This document shows, piece after piece, positions 9,775 through 17,430 of a stretch of 64,000 nt of DNA. The DNA is taken from contig NZ_WIQM01000015.1 in NCBI RefSeq assembly GCF_015732185.1, forward strand, positions 1 to 64,000, given 5' to 3'. The notes under the pieces are model-generated. The model made no database searches, was not told where the DNA came from, and worked only from the letters and a program-made list of their open reading frames with translations. The first letter of the stretch is position 1; each line of letters begins with the position of its first letter. A program made the position numbers and the translations under genes. The stretch is from Pectinatus haikarae. GTDB taxonomy: Bacteria; Bacillota; Negativicutes; Selenomonadales; Selenomonadaceae.

Positions 9775-10713
9775 TTATTTTAAATATGCACTTACTTTTT
9801 TATCTATGCCTTCAGCATCAAGTCCAAACTCATGCAGCAAGCCCACTGCCGGACCTGAGTGCCCAAAACAATCATTCACACCCAAACGCAGGACAGGTGT
9901 AGGACAATTTTCTGAAAGAACTTCACATACAGCACCGCCCAGGCCGCCGATCACAGAGTGTTCCTCAACAGTTATGATCTTACCTGTTTTTTTAGCCACT
10001 TCTATGATCAGTTCCTTATCTATCGGCTTTATTGTATGTATGTTTACAACTCCCACATCAATACCCTTTTGTGCCATCTTTTCTGCAGCCTCAAGAGAAG
10101 CATTCACGCAAAGTCCCGTTGCTATAATGGTAGCATCTTTACCTTCGCGGAGCACAATACCCTTGCCCAGCTCAAATTTGTAATCCGGCTTATCATTGAT
10201 AATAGGAATTGCCAAGCGGCCGAAACGCATATAAACCGGACCATCGTGATCATATGCGGCCGTTACGGCAGCTTTTGCTTCAATATCATCGGCAGGATTG
10301 AGCACTACCATCCCCGGTATAGTGCGCATCAGGGCAATGTCTTCATTACACTGATGTGTGGCACCATCCTCACCTACAGATATCCCCGCATGAGTAGCAC
10401 CAATTTTAACATTAAGGTGCGGATACCCTATGGAATTTCTTACTTGTTCAAAAGCACGCCCTGCCGCAAACATGGCAAATGTACTCACAAACGGCACCAA
10501 ACCTGTGGAAGCCAGTCCGGCAGCTATTCCCATCATATTGCCTTCTGAAATGCCGCAGTCATAATGTCTGTCCGGAACGGCTTTCTTAAAAATTCCCGTC
10601 TTGGTTGCGGCGGCCAAATCAGCATCCAAAACAATTATATTATTATGTTTTTTGTATAATTCTACAAGAGCATTTCCATAGCTGTCTCTTGTAGCAATTT
10701 TTACTGCTGTCAT
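9775..10713 (-). CDS. transketolase, C-terminal subunit
   Basis: 312 residues covering the pyrimidine-binding and C-terminal domains of a thiamine-diphosphate transketolase, with the conserved Glu segment and ATHAGISVGEDGATHQ followed by MRTIPGMVVLNPAD. It works with the N-terminal half encoded just upstream; the two genes overlap by four bases (ATGA), typical of translational coupling. The complex moves two-carbon units between ketoses and aldoses such as xylulose-5-phosphate, ribose-5-phosphate and erythrose-4-phosphate. Split transketolases are common as accessory, pathway-dedicated copies. Confidence 0.92.
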   Translation of the reverse strand: MTAVKIATRDSYGNALVELYKKHNNIIVLDADLAAATKTGIFKKAVPDRHYDCGISEGNMMGIAAGLASTGLVPFVSTFAMFAAGRAFEQVRNSIGYPHLNVKIGATHAGISVGEDGATHQCNEDIALMRTIPGMVVLNPADDIEAKAAVTAAYDHDGPVYMRFGRLAIPIINDKPDYKFELGKGIVLREGKDATIIATGLCVNASLEAAEKMAQKGIDVGVVNIHTIKPIDKELIIEVAKKTGKIITVEEHSVIGGLGGAVCEVLSENCPTPVLRLGVNDCFGHSGPAVGLLHEFGLDAEGIDKKVSAYLK

Positions 10714-11540
10714 GCCAACGCCTCCCCATTTTTTTCCAATTCAGCCATTGCTTGCTTATATTGTTCCTCATTAGGAGCTTTTCCATGCCAGCCCACAGCA
10801 TTTTCCATGAAGGAAACGCCTTTTCCTTTTACACTTTTAGCAATTATAGCCGTTGGCTTTCCTTTTGTTTGTGCCGCTTCTTTAAAAGCAGCTCTGATCT
10901 GATCAAAGTCATGCGCATCAATATTTATAACATGAAAATTAAATGCCTTGAATTTTTCATCTATAGGATACGGAGAACAAATTTCCTCAACCGTTCCATC
11001 AATTTGCAGATTATTATTGTCGACCACAACTGTCAGATTATCGAGCCCGTGGCTGCCGGCAAACATGGACGCTTCCCAAACCTGTCCTTCCTGCAGTTCA
11101 CCGTCTCCCAGCATGGTGTATACGCGGAAACCTTTATCCTGTACTTTTGCAGATAAAGCCATCCCTACCGCGGCAGAAATTCCTTGTCCGAGAGAACCTG
11201 TAGACATATCCACACCTGCCGTATGCTTCATATCAGGATGTCCCTGCAAGTAAGAATCGATATGGCGAAGTGTTTTTAAATCAGCCGCCGGGATGTAACC
11301 TCTCAACGACAGTACGGCATACAGGCCCGGTGCGGCATGTCCCTTCGACAATACAAACCTGTCCCGGTCCTGATCATCAGCTTTTTTGGGATCTACATTC
11401 ATTTCTTCAAAATAAAGATACGTTAAGATATCAGCCGCCGACAAAGATCCGCCCGGATGACCTGATTTTGCATGAAATGTTTCAATTATAACATTTTTAC
11501 GCAATTCATTGGCAGTCTTTTTCAAAGCTAAATTATCCAT
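10710..11540 (-). CDS. transketolase, N-terminal subunit
   Basis: 276 residues holding the diphosphate-binding domain: SGHPGGSLSAADI near the N-terminus and the thiamine-diphosphate/Mg motif GDGELQEG ending in VVDNNNLQ. Start ATG at 11540 has an AAAGGAGG ribosome site. It is the first gene of the tktN-tktC-rpiB operon, divergent from a DeoR regulator 412 bases away. Confidence 0.93.
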   Translation of the reverse strand: MDNLALKKTANELRKNVIIETFHAKSGHPGGSLSAADILTYLYFEEMNVDPKKADDQDRDRFVLSKGHAAPGLYAVLSLRGYIPAADLKTLRHIDSYLQGHPDMKHTAGVDMSTGSLGQGISAAVGMALSAKVQDKGFRVYTMLGDGELQEGQVWEASMFAGSHGLDNLTVVVDNNNLQIDGTVEEICSPYPIDEKFKAFNFHVINIDAHDFDQIRAAFKEAAQTKGKPTAIIAKSVKGKGVSFMENAVGWHGKAPNEEQYKQAMAELEKNGEALA

Positions 11541-11740
11541 TTAGAACCTCCTTTAAATTTACCAGTAAGACTGGTTTGAACTGTAAATACAAGCAACTAT
11601 CAACATAAAACAAAATTTTCCGCATACACGGAGAAGCCGTATTCATTATTTTTGGTAACTTTCTTATTTGATGCGCAGTAATTGTTTTGTTTGATATTGT
11701 TTATCTTTTTTTACAGTTTTTTTATTCTATTTTTGCTTTT

Positions 11741-11768
11741 ATTATAACAAAGTCCAAAATTTTTTCAA
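11741..11768 (-). promoter_or_regulatory. sigma-A-type promoter for the transketolase operon
   Basis: On the minus strand TTGAAA (11768-11763), a 16-base spacer and TATAAT (11746-11741). Downstream, repeated A/T-rich AAACAA-like stretches (11680-11710) are candidate DeoR sites. The rest of the 412-base gap holds no gene. Confidence 0.6.
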
Positions 11769-11872
11769 GTGTTTTTTCACTTTTATTTTTTCAGTCTCTG
11801 TATTTATTTCTTGTTTTTATTTTTGCATGCTTGTTTTTTATTATTTTTTTTGTGGAACAATCATGAAATTGA

Positions 11873-11901
11873 TTGTCAAAATTTCCGCATTGCTATATAA
11901 T
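11873..11901 (+). promoter_or_regulatory. sigma-A-type promoter for the DeoR regulator
   Basis: TTGTCA at 11873-11878, a 17-base spacer and TATAAT at 11896-11901, about 50 bases before the chosen start codon at 11953. Confidence 0.65.
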
Positions 11902-11952
11902 ATTAACAAATTGATGATATTATTCAAAATTACTATCCGAGGAGGCTGTGCT

Positions 11953-12759
11953 ATGTTTGCTATAGAACGGCAAAATATTATACTGGAACATATAAAAGAA
12001 CACGGTAAAATAACTACTCAGCAAATTTGCGAAAAATTTACAGTTTCGGCCACAACAGCAAGAAACGATATGAAAGAACTGGAAGAAAGGAATCTTATAA
12101 CAAGAACACACGGCGGAGCTACTCTGACTGATAAGCAGTTGACAATGCAGCCGGATATAACGCATATTTTTCAAAAAGGACAGGAAGACAGCTACAGCTT
12201 TCTTTCCAGAGAAAAAAAATGCACTGAAGAGAAAGAACATATAGCACAAAAAGCTCTTTCCTATATTACAGAGCGGGGATCAATCTATCTTGATTCAGGA
12301 ACGACTGCACTCGTAATGGCTAAAAAACTTGCTGCCATGCAAAAAAAACTGATCGTAGTTACACACGGCATTCATATTATGTCCGCGCTTATATCCAATC
12401 CTAATATTACAGTTATATTTGTCGGCGGTATCGTCGGCAAGGATGCCGCTTACATAGAAGGCACTCTTGGTTCGGGTATTTTTGATAATCTCAATATTGA
12501 TCTGGCATTTGTTTCCGGTTATGGCATGACCATCAAATCGGGGCTTACTGATTTCAATCCCTACGAAGTAGAATTAAAACGCATTGTTGTCAAGCATTCC
12601 CACAAGATAATCGCACTTGTCGATTCATCGAAATTCGATGTGGTCTCAACTGCAAACTTTTGTCCGACAGACAGTATATCCACGATAATTACAGATCCAA
12701 AAGTTTCTCCGGATGTAATTCATGAATATCAAGACAAAAATATCAATATAGTATACTGA
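11953..12759 (+). CDS. DeoR-family transcriptional regulator
   Basis: 268 residues: N-terminal DeoR helix-turn-helix (RQNIILEHIKEHGKITTQQI ... SATTARNDMKELEERNLI, then RTHGGAT) and a DeoRC sensor domain with the DSGTT phosphosugar-binding loop and SGYGM/VDSSKFD segments. Start ATG 11953 has GAGGAGG just upstream; the longer frame beginning at 11827 runs through the promoter. Members usually repress a neighbouring sugar operon until a sugar phosphate binds. Its divergent placement points to the transketolase-rpiB operon as target. Confidence 0.9.
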   Translation: MFAIERQNIILEHIKEHGKITTQQICEKFTVSATTARNDMKELEERNLITRTHGGATLTDKQLTMQPDITHIFQKGQEDSYSFLSREKKCTEEKEHIAQKALSYITERGSIYLDSGTTALVMAKKLAAMQKKLIVVTHGIHIMSALISNPNITVIFVGGIVGKDAAYIEGTLGSGIFDNLNIDLAFVSGYGMTIKSGLTDFNPYEVELKRIVVKHSHKIIALVDSSKFDVVSTANFCPTDSISTIITDPKVSPDVIHEYQDKNINIVY

Positions 12760-12808
12760 ATAATATATTGCTGTTGCACCGTGCCAAACGCATATAAGCA
12801 GACCGCAA

Positions 12809-12870
12809 AATAATTCACGCACGAAGGCCGGGTCCTTTTGATAGGGCCCGGCCTTCGTGCGTGAATTATT
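12809..12870. repeat. 62-base near-perfect hairpin downstream of deoR
   Basis: Two 27-base arms (12809-12835 and 12844-12870) pair except for one G-U pair, around the loop ttttgata. The inner half is GC-rich (ggccggg), unlike the surrounding DNA. No long T run follows, so it is either an unusual terminator for deoR or a structured repeat element. Confidence 0.75.
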
Positions 12871-13192
12871 TCTGTGCTGTCTGAAAAAACATTATATTTC
12901 AAGCTGATTTTTACTGTTCTTGCCTAATATCATCTACCGTCTTTCTGTTTTAAATCAGCAGGCTACTGGCATACCTTCATCCCAAAAACCTGTCTGAAAT
13001 TATAATTCCATTATTAAAAAATTTATAAATAAATTGACTATTTTAAAAAATATGCGTTATAATTTCATCAAAAGTTATCAATCAGAATCTAATCACAATA
13101 TTATATAGGATATTATAACATCGCCAATTTATTTCTATAAATTTGGCGATGTTATTGTTGAATATTTTTTTGTATGAGGAGCACATATTATA
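12871..13192 (+). promoter_or_regulatory. araC upstream region: promoter and inverted repeat
   Basis: No gene. A promoter TTGACT (13034-13039), 18-base spacer, TATAAT (13058-13063) is followed by an inverted repeat of about 17-base arms (13115-13155, core acatcgcca/tggcgatgt) within the presumed leader of the araC-type gene. It could be an operator or an attenuator; nothing shows which. Confidence 0.55.
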
Positions 13193-14089
13193 ATGACGGT
13201 ACAATATTATATAAAAAAAATTTTCCGACCTGGCTTAGAGACAAATACCAGATTACTTTATGTATGCAATGCAGATGAATTTCAGACCAAACTACCAACA
13301 GTTTTCCATTCTCATCACGACCGTATAGAAATTGTATATATCTATAAAGGATATGGCATACATCGAATAGACAATCAGCTGTACCATACCAAAGCCGGTG
13401 ACCTGCTGATTTACAACAGTGGCATTATTCATGACGAATGTGCAGACCAGCATACAGGTATGTGCGTATACAATTGTGCTATAAGGGGTTTAAAAATAGA
13501 CAATCTGCCGGAGAATCACCTGATAGCCGACGACATGTGCCCGGTATTGAGCTGCGGTGAAATGTCTGTACAGATTAAGCACATTTTTTCATCCATGCAC
13601 GAACAGATTGCCCAGAACCAGTCCCACAGTGAAGCAATCTGCCAATATCTACTGAATGTGCTTCTCATGATCCTTATATATCAAATGCCCTGGCAGAAAA
13701 AAGCATACACCAGGAAGGATTCTCTGTTTGTCAATCTAAAGGCATATATTGATCAGCATTATCTGAATGATATAAGAATAGAAGATTTAAGCAAAAGAGC
13801 TTATATGAGCACTTCTTATTTTACACATCAGTTCAAGAAGCAGACAGGTTTTTCACCCATACAGTATATTATCCGGCGGCGGATCGGGAAAGCCCAGTCA
13901 TTGCTCATCAGCAGTGATCAAAGCATCACTGAGATCAGCGGCAGTATAGGCTATGACAACATAAGTTATTTTAACACTCTGTTCAAGCGGATTGTCGGCA
14001 TGACGCCCAGGAGTTACCGAAAATACCGTGTCGGTGAAAACCAGTATAAAAGGCTGAATTATCTTTGCAGGCTCTGGGATAAATTTTAA
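13193..14089 (+). CDS. AraC-family transcriptional regulator
   Basis: 298 residues. The N-terminal half is a cupin-like sensor (HSHHDRIEIVYIYKG, AGDLLIYNSGIIHDE), and residues about 180-285 form the paired AraC helix-turn-helix region (MSTSYFTHQFKKQTGFSPIQ and GYDNISYFNTLFKRIVGMTP). Upstream of an oxidoreductase and an IolT-like transporter on the same strand, it is a likely activator of their use. Its own terminator follows directly, so it is a separate unit. Confidence 0.9.
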   Translation: MTVQYYIKKIFRPGLETNTRLLYVCNADEFQTKLPTVFHSHHDRIEIVYIYKGYGIHRIDNQLYHTKAGDLLIYNSGIIHDECADQHTGMCVYNCAIRGLKIDNLPENHLIADDMCPVLSCGEMSVQIKHIFSSMHEQIAQNQSHSEAICQYLLNVLLMILIYQMPWQKKAYTRKDSLFVNLKAYIDQHYLNDIRIEDLSKRAYMSTSYFTHQFKKQTGFSPIQYIIRRRIGKAQSLLISSDQSITEISGSIGYDNISYFNTLFKRIVGMTPRSYRKYRVGENQYKRLNYLCRLWDKF

Positions 14090-14132
14090 AAACAGCGTAT
14101 GTTCTGAATTCGGAACATACGCTGTTTTTTTC
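14090..14132 (+). terminator. terminator downstream of the araC-type gene
   Basis: Perfect stem acagcgtatgttc / gaacatacgctgt with a short loop, then seven T. Confidence 0.85.
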
Positions 14133-14400
14133 TGACACGGGGCCGGCCGGTTCCATTCACTCTGCATCCGTCCCGGTTCAGCATATTCGGCAACCCGTAA
14201 AAAGAAAAATTCTGCATGATATTTGCGGTATTATTTTTAATATTTATAATAATTAAGCAAAAAGGCAACAATTACTGCAAAAAAAGTCCTCTTTATATCC
14301 CAAAATGAGCAATTTAAAGAAAGAACCGTAGGAGCTATTCACCTATAATAAATCCATCAGTTAAGTAAAGCTGTAAAAAATATAAAGGAGTTGTATAACT
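14133..14400 (+). other. upstream region of the oxidoreductase gene
   Basis: No gene or clear operator seen. The segment becomes A/T-rich toward 14300 and ends in the ribosome site AAAGGAG of the next gene. Confidence 0.5.
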
Positions 14401-15579
14401 ATGTTGAATGGAGAAAAAAAAATCAAAAGACCTTTGCGCTGGGCAATGATCGGCGGAGGGCGGACAAGCCAGGTCGGTTATAAGCATCGCAGCGGCGCGC
14501 TGCGTGACAACACAGCCTTTCAATTGGTTGCGGGAGCATTCGATATAGATGCGCAGAGAGGCCTTGCTTTCGGCACAAACCTGGGCGTTGCGGCAGATCG
14601 CTGCTATCCCGATTACAAAATCATGTTTGCTGCGGAAGCCGGACGCACCGACGGCATTGAAGTCGTATCAATAGCGACCCCCAACGGTACGCACTACGAA
14701 ATTTGCAAAGCTGCGCTGGAAGCCGGTCTGCACGTCATCTGCGAAAAACCACTTTTCTTTCAGGTGGAGCAGGTGCAGGAAATCAAGCGTCTATCCGAAC
14801 AAAAGAAAAAAATTGTCGGCGTAACATATGGTTTTTCGGGATATCAGATGCTGCGGCAGGCCCGCCATATGATCGAAAGCGGCGATCTGGGTGATATCCG
14901 CATGGTGAATCTGCGCTATACGCACGGATTCTCGTCAACAGAAGATGCCGAAAAATACAGCGATGCGCAAAAATGGCGCGTAAATCCCCAAATTGCCGGT
15001 CCCACATTTGTAATCGGTGATCTTTCCACACACACATATTATATGTCGCAGCTGATATTGCCGAAATTAAAAATCAAAAGCGTCCTTTGTGACCGGCAGA
15101 GTTTTATTCCCAGCCGTGCCCCGCTTGAGGATAATGCTTATATTTTAATGCATTATGACAACGGTGCCGTCGGCTCGGCATGGATCTCATCTGTAGATGC
15201 GGGACACATGGGCTCCCAGACAATCCGCATTACCGGGTCAAAAGCCAGTATAGAGTTCACTGATATCAATCCGACGCAGCTTTTATACGAAGTTCAGGGA
15301 AAACCCAACCAGACTTTATACCGCGGAATGGATTATCTGGATGAAACCGCTCTGGCCGATGAACGTCTGGGAGCACTTCACGTGGAGGGACTGTCCGATG
15401 CCTGGGCTAATATATATCTGAAATTTGCCGTTGCCATTGAAGCAAAAAATGAAGGCCGGGAAGATTTCCTAGAAGATTTTGTGTTCCCCGATATCAATGC
15501 CGGCCTGGAAGGTGTCCGCTGGATCACAAATTGTGTCCGTTCGTCGGAGCAAGGCAGCGTATGGGTTGATTTCAAATAA
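14401..15579 (+). CDS. Gfo/Idh/MocA-family oxidoreductase, inositol-dehydrogenase-like
   Basis: 392 residues: N-terminal Rossmann domain with GGGRTSQVG, the family EKP motif (CEKPLFF) and the catalytic-region motif GDLSTH. The family oxidises or epimerises cyclitols and sugars with NAD(P). The C-terminal half matches the usual beta-sheet domain in length. It sits 276 bases ahead of an IolT-like transporter, so myo-inositol or another cyclitol or hexose is the likely substrate, but no iolBCDE genes are present in the window. Ribosome site AAAGGAG precedes ATG 14401. Confidence 0.85.
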   Translation: MLNGEKKIKRPLRWAMIGGGRTSQVGYKHRSGALRDNTAFQLVAGAFDIDAQRGLAFGTNLGVAADRCYPDYKIMFAAEAGRTDGIEVVSIATPNGTHYEICKAALEAGLHVICEKPLFFQVEQVQEIKRLSEQKKKIVGVTYGFSGYQMLRQARHMIESGDLGDIRMVNLRYTHGFSSTEDAEKYSDAQKWRVNPQIAGPTFVIGDLSTHTYYMSQLILPKLKIKSVLCDRQSFIPSRAPLEDNAYILMHYDNGAVGSAWISSVDAGHMGSQTIRITGSKASIEFTDINPTQLLYEVQGKPNQTLYRGMDYLDETALADERLGALHVEGLSDAWANIYLKFAVAIEAKNEGREDFLEDFVFPDINAGLEGVRWITNCVRSSEQGSVWVDFK

Positions 15580-15703
15580 GCAGCATACCGTCTGCATCGC
15601 GAAATAAAAAATATATAATAATATGAGTACTGTAATCCGGATCATCTAATAATTATAATGTTTTTTTATGGTTATTAGATGATTGTTTTGTCCGATGATT
15701 AAT

Positions 15704-15747
15704 CCGGTCTTTATATACCGCTCTTATAAGCGGCATATAAAGACCGG
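15704..15747. repeat. strong nested hairpin between oxidoreductase and transporter
   Basis: Outer arms ccggtctttatat/atataaagaccgg enclose inner arms ccgct/agcgg. A second, A/T-rich hairpin (atcatctaataa/tattagatgat) lies just before it at about 15636-15682. The pair may attenuate read-through into the transporter or end the oxidoreductase transcript. Confidence 0.6.
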
Positions 15748-15855
15748 CATATTCCATGCATAATAATTTCTGAATTTCAGCAAGAAAAAGCCTCCGCTTG
15801 AAATAAAAATTCATTTATTCACAGTGTAAAAAATTTACTATCGGGAGGGTAAAAG

Positions 15856-17295
15856 ATGTCTACAATGATTACCTCGGCAAATGCTCAAAGCTATCAGTTT
15901 TTACGAAAGATAGCTGTTTCAGCGACATTTGGTGCATTATTATTCGGCTATGACACAGGAGTCGTAAACGGCGCACTGACATTCATGTCAAAACCGGATC
16001 AATTGAATCTTACTCCGGCCATGGAAGGCGGCGTTGCCAGCAGTCTGCTGTTCGGTGCCGCATTCGGCGCATTTTTCGGCGGACGCATAGCGGACAGCAG
16101 AGGACGGCGCAAAATGTTGATGATCCTATCAGTGATCTTCTTCTGTGCCACTATCGGATGCGCTTTGTCACCTAATTTTGAAGTTCTCGTGTGTTTTCGT
16201 TTTATCCTTGGCAACGCCGTCGGCGGTGCCTCGGTAACAGTGCCTGCATATTTATCAGAATGTTCACCCGTAGAAGGACGCGGCCGTCTGGTAACGCAAA
16301 ACGAACTGATGATAGTTTCCGGACAATTGCTGGCGTTTATTATAAATGCCATACTAGGCATTTTCTTCGGCGAAGTCGGACACATTTGGCGCTGGATGCT
16401 GTCCGTGGCCACCATACCGGCGGTCTGCCTGTTTATAGCCATGTATAAAATGCCGGAAAGTCCGCGCTGGATGGTGCGCCAGGGCAGGATCAGCGAAGCT
16501 CTTGAAACCTTGAAAAAAATCCGCAGTACTGAAGAATCAGCCGTAGCAGAGCTTGAGGAAATCAAAACAAATATTGAAAGGGAAAATTCGGCGAAGAAGG
16601 TAAAATTCAGTGAACTTGGTATTCCCTGGATTCGCCGCATAATCCTGATCGCCGTTGGCATTGCGATGTGCAATCAGGCCGGCGGAGTCAATTCTGTTAT
16701 GTATTACGGCACACAAATTTTACAAAATGCCGGCTTCAGCACCAATGCCGCAATGATCGGAAATATAGCCAATGGTGTTATTTCAGTAATTGCCACTTAT
16801 ATGGCGATCTACCTGATGAAAAATCATGGCCGCCGCAAATTGTTGATGCTGGGTTTCATTACTACCATGATTTGTCATATCATTATAGGGACTTCCAGTT
16901 TACTGTTCTCGCATGAAACAATTTTTCCATATTTTATCCTTTTTATGACCGTAACATTTATGTTCTGCAATCAAGGACTTATCGGTCCCATAACCTGGCT
17001 ACTGCTTTCGGAAATTCTTCCAATGCGTCTGCGCGGTATGGGTATGGGTTTTGCAGTTTTCTGGCAATGGATTGCCAGTTTTACTATCGGTTTTTTATTT
17101 CCTGTTTTTATGTCTCTGGTGGGATTATCGGGTACATTTTATATATTTGCCGTAATTGGCCTGATCGCTTTGATTTTCACGAAACTTTTTGTTCCTGAAA
17201 CTAAAGGTTATTCTCTGGAAAATATCGAAGAATCATTCCGAAGTTATAACGCTATCGATGAGGCAAAGGCAAAACAATATATAGAAAAACTTTAA
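15856..17295 (+). CDS. iolT: MFS sugar porter, IolT-like (probable myo-inositol/H+ symporter)
   Basis: 479 residues, twelve predicted membrane segments and all sugar-porter signatures: FGYDTGVVNGAL, ADSRGRRK, the PESPRW motif after segment 6, GHRGRR-like NHGRRK, and PETKGYSLE at the C-terminus. Segments such as VTVPAYLSE and VTQNELMIVSGQLLAF closely follow Bacillus IolT as I remember it. It imports inositol or a related sugar with protons. Good ribosome site (GGGAGG) at 15841. Probably transcribed with the oxidoreductase upstream or from its own leader. Confidence 0.88.
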   Translation: MSTMITSANAQSYQFLRKIAVSATFGALLFGYDTGVVNGALTFMSKPDQLNLTPAMEGGVASSLLFGAAFGAFFGGRIADSRGRRKMLMILSVIFFCATIGCALSPNFEVLVCFRFILGNAVGGASVTVPAYLSECSPVEGRGRLVTQNELMIVSGQLLAFIINAILGIFFGEVGHIWRWMLSVATIPAVCLFIAMYKMPESPRWMVRQGRISEALETLKKIRSTEESAVAELEEIKTNIERENSAKKVKFSELGIPWIRRIILIAVGIAMCNQAGGVNSVMYYGTQILQNAGFSTNAAMIGNIANGVISVIATYMAIYLMKNHGRRKLLMLGFITTMICHIIIGTSSLLFSHETIFPYFILFMTVTFMFCNQGLIGPITWLLLSEILPMRLRGMGMGFAVFWQWIASFTIGFLFPVFMSLVGLSGTFYIFAVIGLIALIFTKLFVPETKGYSLENIEESFRSYNAIDEAKAKQYIEKL

Positions 17296-17384
17296 GCACT
17301 GCATATTATAATAACATTAATTAACAATATTTTCTAAATAAAATGATTATTTTAATCAAAAAAAATATGAATATGTACTGTATA

Positions 17385-17426
17385 AAAAATCCTCTATAAT
17401 TCCAAATATCAAAATAGAGGATTTTT
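17385..17426. terminator. bidirectional terminator between iolT-like gene and levR-type gene
   Basis: Perfect arms aaaaatcctctat / atagaggattttt around a 16-base loop, with A/T tracts on both sides. It separates two convergent genes. Confidence 0.8.
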
Positions 17427-17430
17427 ATAT

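Noticed and set aside
9958-10548. 196-codon plus-strand frame opposite the transketolase C-terminal gene
   Set aside because: Antisense shadow without ribosome site or recognisable protein.
15999-16673. 224-codon minus-strand frame opposite the IolT-like gene
   Set aside because: Antisense shadow; the plus-strand protein carries all sugar-porter motifs.
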